A DNA stretch of 64,000 nt. Source: Saccharomycopsis phalli. Taxonomy: Eukaryota > Ascomycota > Saccharomycetes > Ascoideales > Saccharomycopsidaceae. Shown piece after piece: positions 45,844 through 54,047 of this stretch (its first letter is position 1; every line of letters starts with the position of its first letter). The position numbers and the translations under genes were made by a program. Where the stretch lies: NCBI GenBank assembly GCA_020342235.1, contig CP073215.1, forward strand, positions 1,426,001 to 1,490,000, given 5' to 3'. Below the pieces are notes generated by a model, which was not told the DNA's origin, ran no database searches, and saw only the letters and a program-made list of their open reading frames with translations.

Positions 45844-46360
45844 ATGGGATCGAATACTTCAAAGCCAACGGAAACAAAAGTATTTTATCCATCTTCGAAC
45901 GTTGAATTTTCCAAACAGTTTTTAGATAACCTTGATAGTTCGGATGAAGTAAGAATTACCATACCAGGTGCTTTTGGCAGTTACTAACATATAGTCAAAC
46001 TACGCCAGAACCCAATTAGGCGAAAAATATATTCAGAAGCAGGTTTCTAAAAAGTTAGATGATTTGGACAAGCAGGCCACTACTTCTTTAGAAAATTCTA
46101 TACAAGATTGCATAATAATTACCGATGACACTCCTGCAGAGTCGTCTGCTAAAATTGATGAGAAATTAGAAGTAATCAGCGCAAGACTAAATGAACTCAG
46201 CAACAAAAAATACTTCCAGGGAAGAATTTCAGATGAAATAAATAAGTCCATTGCGAGCGCCCGAGAAGAAGTTATAAGTTGCATTAAGAACAACACCGAC
46301 AAGCCGTTAAATTGTTGGGACGAGGTCCAGAAGTTCAGAACATTGGTAAAGGATATATAA
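45844..46360 (+). CDS. MIC19: MICOS subunit Mic19, spliced
   Basis: Mic19 is an intermembrane-space component of MICOS that links Mic60 and holds crista junctions. Exon 1 (45844-45948) encodes MGSNTSKPTETKVFYPSSNV and on to SSDE; exon 2 (45995-46360) continues SNYARTQLGEKYIQKQVSKK. The 156-aa product matches yeast Mic19/Aim13 (170 aa): N-terminal MGSNTSK with Gly2 suitable for N-myristoylation, a central coiled coil, and a C-terminal CX10C half of a CHCH domain (CIKNNTDKPLNC). The 46-nt intron has GTAAGA, a perfect TACTAAC and ATATAG. Only 21 bp separate its stop from that of convergent DESI1. Confidence 0.92.
45949..45994 (+). other. MIC19 intron, 46 nt
   Basis: It has GTAAGA at the 5' end, perfect TACTAAC at 45982-45988 and ends ATATAG, phase 0. 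The frame stops if the intron is not removed. Confidence 0.92.
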
Positions 46361-46381
46361 TCATATACGCATCCGTTCTTT

Positions 46382-46864
46382 TTATATTCTATGATCATTA
46401 GGACCCACACTAGTGGCGTAGTTGGTAAATTGCAGAGAGAGCATCATACTGATTTGCTGACCTAGAGGCGTTGCAAGTACTCTTTGAGGCAAACTACTGA
46501 TTTTTTCCGGTATGTTATTTCCGGTTAAAAATTCAGCCACTTCATTTGAGAAGTGGTTGCAGTTGTGGTTGAATAAGTCGTAACTTTCAGGCAGGTATGC
46601 CGTTTTAAGATCTGCCAAGTACTCCTCCAAAATATCCTCGGAGATGTAAGTTTTGTCTAAATCAACGACCTCCATTGGTAACCCATAATGTGTCTTTCCT
46701 GGAATGGAATAGGTGATGCCCCTGGAAAAAAAGTACTCTTTATTGTGAACCACCACCGAAGTATGATAGACAGCTTCGATCAAATTACCGGTAAACTGGC
46801 CGGCTAATCCCTGAGATAAATCGTACACGTATAACTTTACGGGAAACTCTTCTTCGTCACTCAT
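46382..46864 (-). CDS. PPPDE-family (DeSI-1-like) deSUMOylating isopeptidase
   Basis: The 160-aa protein is a complete PPPDE/DUF862 cysteine protease. It has the YDLSQGLA start motif, catalytic His34 in EAVYHTSVVV and catalytic Cys102 in LFNHNCNHFSNEVAEFLTG, then IPEKISSLPQRVLATPLG. Human DeSI-1 removes SUMO and can bind ubiquitin; the family is present in S. pombe, plants and animals and absent from S. cerevisiae, to the annotator's knowledge. The ATG at 46864 is first in frame. It is divergent from SLC1 and converges on MIC19. Confidence 0.88.
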   Translation of the reverse strand: MSDEEEFPVKLYVYDLSQGLAGQFTGNLIEAVYHTSVVVHNKEYFFSRGITYSIPGKTHYGLPMEVVDLDKTYISEDILEEYLADLKTAYLPESYDLFNHNCNHFSNEVAEFLTGNNIPEKISSLPQRVLATPLGQQISMMLSLQFTNYATSVGPNDHRI

Positions 46865-47011
46865 AGCTAAGTGTTTTTAAATTGAAATTTGGGATGGCAA
46901 ATATCCAAACTAGATATGTACGCCTCTCAAGTCATGTTATGCTCGTTGTCAGTTGTTGTTACCCGGAATTTGTTATTTCTTCGCACACCATGCGATGCAG
47001 TTAAAGTAAGC

Positions 47012-47839
47012 ATGGGAGTATTACTGTCTGTTAAGTTCTATTTCAAGACGGTTATAGCCGGAACTCTTTTTTTTGGATGTGCTCTATATGGAGTGTTTGC
47101 TTCGGCGTTCCTTACGCTAATTGGCAAACAGCATTTGGCACAATGGACTGTAGCCAGGGCATTCTACTACTCCTTCTCTACAGTCTTAAACATTAAAATC
47201 CAAGTCAATAACGAGGAGCGACTTTTGAACAATTTGCCTGGAATTTTGGTCGGTAATCACCAATCTACTTTGGATATTTTGGCTTTGGGTAGAATCTTTC
47301 CAAAGGGTTGTACTGTCACCGCTAAGCGTTCGCTACTGTATGTTCCGTTTTTAGGCTGGTTCATGTCCCTTAGTGGTACTTTTTTTTTGGATAGATCTAG
47401 TAGGGAAAAGTCTATAAAGACGCTCAATAAGGCATTGGCTAAGATGAAGTCGGACAAACGCAGTCTTTGGATGTTTCCGGAAGGAACTAGATCCTACTCT
47501 AAGGATATCTATTTGGGCGCTTTTAAAAAAGGTGCTTTCCATTTGGCAGTGGATGCACAGGTACCTGTGTTACCTGTGGTAATATCTAATACATCCAACA
47601 TTGTAAATTTTAAAGACAAAATATTCAATTCTGGTTTGATTATAATCGATTGTTTAGAGCCAATCGAAACCGCTGGTTTAGAAAGAAAGGATGTTACCGA
47701 TTTGACTGAAAAAACTAGAAGTGCAATGCTTTCTTCTGTGGAGTCACTTGGATACTCCCAAGCAGGCAATCCGATTGTCAAAAGAAAAGTTAGTGTTGGC
47801 AGCAACGAGACTTCTTCGTTATTGGAAAATCAAGAATAA
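47012..47839 (+). CDS. SLC1: 1-acyl-sn-glycerol-3-phosphate acyltransferase Slc1
   Basis: Slc1 makes phosphatidic acid from lysophosphatidic acid in the ER/lipid droplets. From the ATG at 47012 it is 275 aa: MGVLLSVKFYFKTVIAGTL, then GKQHLAQWTVARAFYYSF. The HX4D catalytic motif is in GNHQSTLDILALG, followed by CTVTAKRSLLYVPFLGW and the FPEGTRS box. Each matches S. cerevisiae Slc1 closely. Hydrophobic segments flank the N-terminal half. An upstream in-frame ATG at 46916 adds 32 residues without family similarity and leaves 51 bp to divergent DESI1, so the later start is chosen. The C-terminal tail is polar (RKVSVGSNETSSLLENQE). Confidence 0.93.
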   Translation: MGVLLSVKFYFKTVIAGTLFFGCALYGVFASAFLTLIGKQHLAQWTVARAFYYSFSTVLNIKIQVNNEERLLNNLPGILVGNHQSTLDILALGRIFPKGCTVTAKRSLLYVPFLGWFMSLSGTFFLDRSSREKSIKTLNKALAKMKSDKRSLWMFPEGTRSYSKDIYLGAFKKGAFHLAVDAQVPVLPVVISNTSNIVNFKDKIFNSGLIIIDCLEPIETAGLERKDVTDLTEKTRSAMLSSVESLGYSQAGNPIVKRKVSVGSNETSSLLENQE

Positions 47840-47923
47840 TACAAAAACTCATGCTGGTTATTTTTATAGCTAGTTATTATTTAATGGTTAAATAGTGTTA
47901 TCATGCTAGTTTTCTATGCAGGC

Positions 47924-48844
47924 TTACTCCGTAAAAGCTCTGCTCTTGATTTCTTCCAATCGCTTAATTGCATCATTCAATTTTTTATTTTCTTGCTGTA
48001 ACAAACCAATTTGAATCTCCTTCTCTTTGGCCTTCCCATATCCAAGCATCTTGCCCAACTCTGCATTTTCTTCTGTTAACTTTGCAATTCGCACGTAAAT
48101 TTTGTGAGCAACCTCTTGCTCATTGAATTGGCCATTCTTTGTTTTGGACTTACTTGGATTTAACGTTATGGCAGTTAGAACAGCTTCTAATCTGTCCTTG
48201 GTGTCTTTCAATTCCTGTTCCTTTTGTTTGAGATTTTCAACCAACTTGTTGAACATGAATTGGAATTGTGCTGGAATTTCCACCTTCGCATTGTTGTCAA
48301 ATTGTAAACTAACTGGACTGGATCCAGTTTCCATGTTTTTAATTCTGTCGTTTAGTTTTTGAACTTGGGCTCGTAAATTATCAATTTGAGTGTCCTTGAT
48401 CTTTAGTTCAAGATTGTCGTTTGTGGAGGCTGGGGCTGACGTTGTCTGGTATGGGTTTTGTGATTCCTTCGAATAGTAGTAAGACGAGGCATTATGTGGC
48501 ATGATATTCAAGTTTGAAATCAGTTGCGAAGGGTTGGAGTCAAAGGATTTTGTATCTTGTGAAGGTTGAAATAACTTGGAGGAAAATTGGCCTAAGCTAC
48601 CGTTTATAGACATTTGATCTAACATAAAGTCAGTGCCAATGAGTTTTTGTTTTTTCCATGGATCAAAGCTACTATTGAAACCAGATGTGTTGGTTGAATA
48701 GGAACTGCTGGTACCGGCGGTAAGAAAGGTGCTTTGTCTAGTAGCTTGATCAGACAAGGACAGGCCAGACTCCTTGGACTTGTAAAAGTCGCCAGTTTTC
48801 AAGTTGGTGGCGCCAAATGTATTTGGAGTCTTGTCCAGATACAT
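47924..48844 (-). CDS. MUM2: Mum2 (WTAP-like) subunit of the mRNA m6A methyltransferase complex
   Basis: In S. cerevisiae Mum2 joins Ime4 and Slz1 to methylate mRNA during meiosis; it is the counterpart of animal WTAP. The 306-aa protein has a disordered Ser/Asn/Gln-rich N-terminal half and a coiled-coil C-terminal half (about residues 145-300). The WTAP-type segment KLTEENAELGKMLGYGKAKE lies near 265-285, followed by QIGLLQQENKKLNDAIKRLE. That segment is the family hallmark (ENeELGkmLs.Gr). The ATG at 48844 is the first in frame. It converges on SLC1. Confidence 0.8.
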   Translation of the reverse strand: MYLDKTPNTFGATNLKTGDFYKSKESGLSLSDQATRQSTFLTAGTSSSYSTNTSGFNSSFDPWKKQKLIGTDFMLDQMSINGSLGQFSSKLFQPSQDTKSFDSNPSQLISNLNIMPHNASSYYYSKESQNPYQTTSAPASTNDNLELKIKDTQIDNLRAQVQKLNDRIKNMETGSSPVSLQFDNNAKVEIPAQFQFMFNKLVENLKQKEQELKDTKDRLEAVLTAITLNPSKSKTKNGQFNEQEVAHKIYVRIAKLTEENAELGKMLGYGKAKEKEIQIGLLQQENKKLNDAIKRLEEIKSRAFTE

Positions 48845-49220
48845 TTTAACATTGTCGTTGGTATACTAGGTGTGTTAGCCAACCGTTTTGTTTTGCCAAA
48901 TCCTGGGCGCTAAATTTTAAGGTACTTACTGGAAAGCCCTGGTTCATTCTACAGCTAGTCGGCAAGATAACAATTATAGAATATAGTTCAATAATTGTAT
49001 AGCTTTAAATACTGCACAAGAATTGTCTAAATATTCTAGCGTAGAGAAAGAATAAATAAGATAAATGATTTATGCAATTTATCTACTTAAGGTAGCACCT
49101 GATCTGACGCATAAAGAGCACCTGCTTTTGAAAGCGAAATTTCTTTTCTCGCTAAACAAGGGGCCTTGTCTAAATTTAATATATTTTTTTTCTTACGTTT
49201 TTTTTTTTGCTGCGATTTAA
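48845..49220. other. Intergenic: MUM2 promoter and RPC11 3' region
   Basis: This 376-bp AT-rich gap contains T-rich runs near 49185-49208 just past the RPC11 stop. No gene was found. Confidence 0.6.
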
Positions 49221-49650
49221 TTAATTCTCTCTCCATTGATGGCCACAGGTAACACACTAATTATTAGTTTAATTGAAAATCTCTTCTGCACAGATATACT
49301 TACTTTGTAGAAGGTCGTCATTGGTTCATCGGCACTTCGAATCTGCAACTGGAAGAAGTACGCCCTGTCTCCATCACAAGATTCCACAGGACACTGGGCG
49401 GCTGTTTGATCGACGTTATCCCATGCACCATCTCCTCCTAACACGTCATCTACCTCTTTTCGTGCAAGCTCTTTTCTGTTGTACATCTGTATGCCAGAAA
49501 TTGGGAACTCGTAGGGACATGTAGGGCACACAAATCTATTTTGATCAGTGGGACCACCCTTGTTTACCTAAGTGTCAGTTAAACTCAAAATTCACCAAAA
49601 TGTATTCTTACTGTGAGCATATTGGAGCAATACGGGCAGAAGGTAAGCAT
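49221..49650 (-). CDS. RPC11: RNA polymerase III subunit Rpc11 (C11), two introns
   Basis: Rpc11 provides the RNA-cleavage activity of Pol III and acts in termination and recycling. Three exons, 49650-49612, 49567-49304 and 49256-49221, give 112 aa. The sequence runs MLTFCPYCSNMLT, VNKGGPTDQNRFVCPTCPYE and EVDDVLGGDGAWDNVDQT. It then reaches QIRSADEPMTTFYK and CVTCGHQWREN. It has both zinc ribbons (CPYC..CPTC and CPVESC..CVTC) and the acidic DE hairpin used for cleavage. Length and sequence match S. cerevisiae Rpc11 (110 aa) end to end. Without splicing, the N-terminal ribbon half and the last Cys pair would be lost. Confidence 0.95.
49257..49303 (-). other. RPC11 intron 2, 47 nt
   Basis: It starts GTAAGTATATC and ends AAACTAATAATTAG, phase 0. 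The following exon encodes only 11 residues, CVTCGHQWREN, which complete the C-terminal zinc ribbon. Confidence 0.93.
49568..49611 (-). other. RPC11 intron 1, 44 nt
   Basis: It starts GTAAGAATAC and ends TTAACTGACACTTAG, phase 0. The branch-like ACTGAC motif repeats that of the PBA1 intron. Confidence 0.93.
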
Positions 49651-49782
49651 TTCAATCTCATCTACGACAAAATAATTTTGAAAAAAATTGTTCCGACCCG
49701 CAGTCAGGCTACCGCGCTGTCTTGTACATTGGCTCTACAAGTTCAAGTTTCAATATTTTTTCCCTCTTGAATATATATATGC

Positions 49783-50910
49783 TCAGTTTTTATTTAAATC
49801 TACGTTTGCAACCGTCTCCTTGTTTGCTGATTTTCTCTTGACTCTATTCCACAAAGTAACATCCTTGTTGAAGATAAAGTCAATGATGGTGTAACTCCAG
49901 CTTGTGGTCTTTGGCAAAGGCTCGTAAAATTCATTGGCAATCTCATTAAGCTTGTGCAACTTAGACCAAGCAATATATGGGAAGTCATGATGCTCGTTAT
50001 GCAACCCGACGTTCCAAGTGAAGAAATTTAGGAACCCGTAGTAGGAATAAGTCTCTGGTGGAGGCACAACCTCGTCTTGCATAACAGTTTTGATGTATAA
50101 TGATTTTGTTTTGAGAACTTCACGATTGCTTGGGGGATTCAAGATATAATGCTCCGAAATAAAATGACCAGCAGTAGGATGCAACGAACCCGCCAAAAAT
50201 GAACTGATGAAAAAATAAAACAAAGAATTCTTTCCCCAGTAATGGCAGATTAACATATCGACAATTAATTGCACAATAAGGTTTAAGCCATGTACTGGAG
50301 AAAACTGAAGCGTGACGACAAACATCGGCCGTAAAGCATAAAATAAAAGCTGAAAGGTGGCAAAAAAGGCTTTCCCTAAAACATTTGAAAGAAATAATGC
50401 CTCAAATGGAGTAGGTAAGTCGGTATCATAAATCTCATCACCAAGAAATTTGTGATGAAGCTGGTGGTAAGCTTTGAACCCTGCAGAGTAGGGTATTCCA
50501 ATTGGTAAATTGGCAAATATAGAGTACAACTGATTGTTTATAGGCTTCTTGAATGCCAAGTTGTGCGACATTTCATGAATCGCTAAGAAACAATTTTGAT
50601 TAGCAGCACCCCCAATAATGTATGCCACCAACAAAAACTTCCAGCTAAAAATCGGCGTGTTTCTCAATAAATATGCACACAAAAACTGAGTAGAAACAAC
50701 CCCAAATATAATGTATTTGGTCAAAGGCTCCGGTCCTGTAAGCTTACTAACCTCAGGATGTCTTTTCAAAATTTCCTTTCTTCGGTAAGTATGTGGCTCC
50801 TTTTTATCTGTCCAGTAAAAGTCATTTATCTTCCGCAAATTCTCCTCATGAATCTCCGGAACATCCACATTTATCACCTTATTAGTGGGTTTATGTGTTA
50901 CCGTAGACAT
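49783..50910 (-). CDS. DES1: Sphingolipid delta-4 desaturase (DEGS family)
   Basis: The membrane di-iron enzyme introduces the 4,5 double bond of the sphingoid base in ceramide, on the route to fungal glucosylceramide. The 375-aa protein starts with the DES1 N-terminal domain (DFYWTDKKEPHTYRRKEILK). It has three His boxes: HEMSH (112-116), HQLHH (149-153) and HNEHH (304-308). The extra GHFISEHY near 248-255 is also typical. Hydrophobic spans lie near 63-82, 92-108, 175-200 and 210-240. S. cerevisiae lacks the gene, whereas Candida and other yeasts have it. It is convergent with neither neighbour: UBP14 lies upstream on the same strand and RPC11 downstream. Confidence 0.94.
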   Translation of the reverse strand: MSTVTHKPTNKVINVDVPEIHEENLRKINDFYWTDKKEPHTYRRKEILKRHPEVSKLTGPEPLTKYIIFGVVSTQFLCAYLLRNTPIFSWKFLLVAYIIGGAANQNCFLAIHEMSHNLAFKKPINNQLYSIFANLPIGIPYSAGFKAYHQLHHKFLGDEIYDTDLPTPFEALFLSNVLGKAFFATFQLLFYALRPMFVVTLQFSPVHGLNLIVQLIVDMLICHYWGKNSLFYFFISSFLAGSLHPTAGHFISEHYILNPPSNREVLKTKSLYIKTVMQDEVVPPPETYSYYGFLNFFTWNVGLHNEHHDFPYIAWSKLHKLNEIANEFYEPLPKTTSWSYTIIDFIFNKDVTLWNRVKRKSANKETVANVDLNKN

Positions 50911-51025
50911 CCTAGTATATTTGTAAATATTTCAGCAGATCACCGGTTACATATCTTCGAGTTACCCGGTGATAAAGTCTAGTTATTCTCTTACAATACT
51001 CATCTTCACAGACGTGGATAAATAT

Positions 51026-53530
51026 CTAACTAAACAAAGCTCCTATGTTGTCATCTTCACTCCCCTTCTTCACAAAAAGGTATAAGTAGCCATTTTTTTC
51101 AATCTCATCTGTGCTTTTTCTGTTGTTTGCAAGGACAACTTTCTCATCATTGAACAAAAGCCATTGAACTTTCTCCTGATAAAGTTCTTTAATGTATATC
51201 ACGTAGTGGCCTGTATGAATAGAGTTTCCCTTATGGCATATGACTGCTTTCAAAAAGTATTCCGCCTCAGACTGCGAAATATTTTCTGAAATTGGTTGCG
51301 TTTCGAGGATATCTTCAATTTGATCTTTCACAGCTGGACCGGTAGGAGAGAAACTGGCTGCTTCTTCGACTTCTCCATTATCATCAGGGTTGTTAAATAA
51401 CCACTCCACAGCTGCCTCTGGATTTTTGCCATTAAGAATAAGGGCTTTTCTTGCCAACTTATGAGTAAATCCCATGGATACCAAATTGTTAATTTCCTCG
51501 TCTGATGGCTCGTTTGGATTTGCCTTACCAGCTCCTGTTATCACCAATGGTTCATCTATATCTGGATCATCCATATGACTAAATAGCCAATTCATGGCAT
51601 CATCAGGATTACTAGAATTGTTGACATTGTACAATGCCTTCTTGGCCCGATTCTCAGGGAAACCCATTTGTAAAAGATTGTTTAGCACCTCTTGATTAAA
51701 CTCAAATGCTTGATCTTCATTAACTACTTCCTCGTCAGGAATTAGTAAATCAGAAGCTTTGAATTTCTTTCTTTCAGATTCAGTCAACAAGAATTTCTTT
51801 AAGTTAATTTTCTCTCCTGGAATTTTGATTGGAACATCTAATTTCGTTGGGATCCAATTAACAAGTTTAGCTCGTTGAACCTGAATCAATAATAAATTTG
51901 GCAACGAGCCCAAGGTTGAATATTTAATGAATTTTTGAGTACCTAACTCAATTGATTCTCTGGAGTTGAAAAAATCGCTGATTGCATCATTAATATCAAT
52001 AGCCTTATAATGCTTCTTGCCGTCATTATCAACTGTTTCGACTTCTTCTTCCACATTGACAGAAAGATACTGGTTCAAATTATCTCTCATCTTGAATTTG
52101 TCGTCATTTTCAAGTAACAATCTATCATTGATTAGAAACTTAAAAGGGGTGACAGGGTTCTCTTTGAACGCACTAAAGTTCGGGTTTTTCAGAATATTCT
52201 TGTAATAATAAGTCTCAATCTGGTCCAACAAAAATAGGAAAAATTCGAAGGCATCTTGCTGGTTAGGAGAATTAAAATCCTGGTTAGATTTCCCGATCAA
52301 TGATTTGAAAGTACTTAAGCTCAAACCTTTTTGCCACTTAATAGCATCTGCAGAATTTAGGTCCGGTTTAGAATATGTATCAGCAACTAGCCCGTTAAAT
52401 ATCTTAAAGAGTTGCAAATAGAGATTGTTGTAGGGCTTTTGGAGTGCCTGTGTGTCAAAGTTGAACACATCCTTACCATAAAACAGATGAATAAATGACT
52501 TTAAGTGAGCAATAAGCTGGATGCTGGAGTTAATGTAACATGAATTCCCCAAATTTTTAAGGCCAACTAGGCCCTTGCCAAAAATTGGCTGGAACAACTC
52601 GCCATCATCAGACTCCATATTGAATTGCCAACTCAAATTTTTTTGAATGTTTAGCTCAGTCAATGTTTTTTCATTCTTCTCTTCGAAAGAGCTAGCATCA
52701 ATTCCAAAAGCTTTCAACTTGTCGGTAAGGTTTGGCACCTTGATCTCATCATTACATTTGTAACAATAACAGTCAGCTTTGCCTTGTTTCAAAGAAAGTG
52801 AACCTAACTTGACGGCAATCGGATGATTGGTGGCTTCATAATGTTGGAGTGCGTGCGAGTTACCTTTTAACCCCCCAAATTGCTCTCTGCCACAGCCTAG
52901 GTTACCGCAGTGTAAACATATCCATAAATTTTCGTCTAAGTCGCACAGGCTACACTTGTGACTTAAAGAATAATTAGCACTTTTTTCCGTGGTCAATTCC
53001 AACGAATGCTGACAAGGTTTTATTTCTTGCTCCCAGGATTGAATGTCATTTTTCAAATTCACAGAAGCCGCATCCAAAATCGCGATTATAGTATTAGCAA
53101 TATTGTCAGATAATTGATTTTCAATAATTTCATGGCCACTAGGGGTCTGGATGATCATTAGAGGGATGGTCTTCTCCTGGTCTACTGAAACCAATTGATA
53201 CTTGCTCTCATAAAAATCGTCTTCATTTTCTTGTAAGATTTGCACTTTATCAAGTTTTAATTTCTTCTGAATTTGATTATCCTGCTGTTGCTGCAAAAAA
53301 TGCTTCTGGATATTTAAGTACGTAGAATGGCCCGTATTCGCGTAGTGAAAGAAGGTATAATTTGTATCATGAACAATGTCCAATGGCGCAAACGCTTGAT
53401 AACAAGCAAGACATACGTTAATACCACCGTCCATTTCAGGGGTCTGAAAGCTGAAAAGGCATTCATCTTTGAAAACAGAGTCTGAATGACTAGGCGGATG
53501 AACCGAAGGATCAACAATTGTACTAGACAT
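51026..53530 (-). CDS. UBP14: Deubiquitinase Ubp14 (USP5/isopeptidase T)
   Basis: Ubp14 disassembles free polyubiquitin chains. The 834-aa protein has an N-terminal variant zinc finger region (CLACYQ). The ZnF-UBP domain that reads the free Gly-Gly end spans about residues 170-265 (CSLCDLDENLWICLHCGNLG, CGREQFGG and a following His pair). The USP domain has catalytic Cys331 in GLKNLGNSCYINSS and the Gln box in PNQQDAFEFFLFLLDQI. Two UBA domains follow at about 625-665 and 690-730 (LLQMGFPENRAKKALYN; LVSMGFTHKLARKALIL). The His box HTGHYVIYIK is near the C-terminus. All parts of the family are present. Confidence 0.96.
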   Translation of the reverse strand: MSSTIVDPSVHPPSHSDSVFKDECLFSFQTPEMDGGINVCLACYQAFAPLDIVHDTNYTFFHYANTGHSTYLNIQKHFLQQQQDNQIQKKLKLDKVQILQENEDDFYESKYQLVSVDQEKTIPLMIIQTPSGHEIIENQLSDNIANTIIAILDAASVNLKNDIQSWEQEIKPCQHSLELTTEKSANYSLSHKCSLCDLDENLWICLHCGNLGCGREQFGGLKGNSHALQHYEATNHPIAVKLGSLSLKQGKADCYCYKCNDEIKVPNLTDKLKAFGIDASSFEEKNEKTLTELNIQKNLSWQFNMESDDGELFQPIFGKGLVGLKNLGNSCYINSSIQLIAHLKSFIHLFYGKDVFNFDTQALQKPYNNLYLQLFKIFNGLVADTYSKPDLNSADAIKWQKGLSLSTFKSLIGKSNQDFNSPNQQDAFEFFLFLLDQIETYYYKNILKNPNFSAFKENPVTPFKFLINDRLLLENDDKFKMRDNLNQYLSVNVEEEVETVDNDGKKHYKAIDINDAISDFFNSRESIELGTQKFIKYSTLGSLPNLLLIQVQRAKLVNWIPTKLDVPIKIPGEKINLKKFLLTESERKKFKASDLLIPDEEVVNEDQAFEFNQEVLNNLLQMGFPENRAKKALYNVNNSSNPDDAMNWLFSHMDDPDIDEPLVITGAGKANPNEPSDEEINNLVSMGFTHKLARKALILNGKNPEAAVEWLFNNPDDNGEVEEAASFSPTGPAVKDQIEDILETQPISENISQSEAEYFLKAVICHKGNSIHTGHYVIYIKELYQEKVQWLLFNDEKVVLANNRKSTDEIEKNGYLYLFVKKGSEDDNIGALFS

Positions 53531-54047
53531 TGCTTGCTATCACTAATGGTAAAAATATTCCGCCACAGAAAAGTTGTACGCCATGGGTCCACGGTTTTGG
53601 CACACGTAGGATTACCGCCGAACCGACTAAATAAAAAGATGCGTAAAATTACAGTCACTCCTCTACAGGATATTGTAATTATAATTTTTCAATAAATAGA
53701 CCAAAAGCTAATGTAGTGTACACATTTTTTTATTCCGGAAGTTTATTTATTATCTGTATTTGGCAAAAAATGAATAGACGGGAAGCTTTGCATAAACATC
53801 GAATAAAATCCTAATTTCTAATTACATTCTCAAACTACATTGTGATGCTTGTACATAGTCTCTAGAACATCCTATCATTCCTTCTACCTTATTCCACTGT
53901 ACAAATTTCATGTACCACGTGATCTACTAACCTGGGAATTTATACTTGCTAGTTGTGTTGCTTTGTATACTCTTGTTGTTCATTCACTTGTTAATTGTTG
54001 TATCATTTTGTTGAAACTTTGCTTTTTACTTAACAAAATTGATCATT
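53531..54047. other. Divergent promoter region of UBP14 and the tricalbin gene
   Basis: The 517-bp region holds a CACGTG at 53916-53921, 127 bp upstream of the tricalbin ATG. Short frames at 53486-53695 and 53849-54064 have no protein features. Confidence 0.6.
53916..53921. promoter_or_regulatory. CACGTG box upstream of the tricalbin gene
   Basis: TACCACGTGATC lies 127 bp upstream of the spliced gene start; bHLH/Cbf1 binding is inferred. Confidence 0.4.

Noticed and set aside
46889-47011. SLC1 starting at 46889 or 46916
   Set aside because: 46889 is a TTG, and the residues before 47012 have no similarity to Slc1 and leave only about 51 bp to the divergent DESI1 gene.
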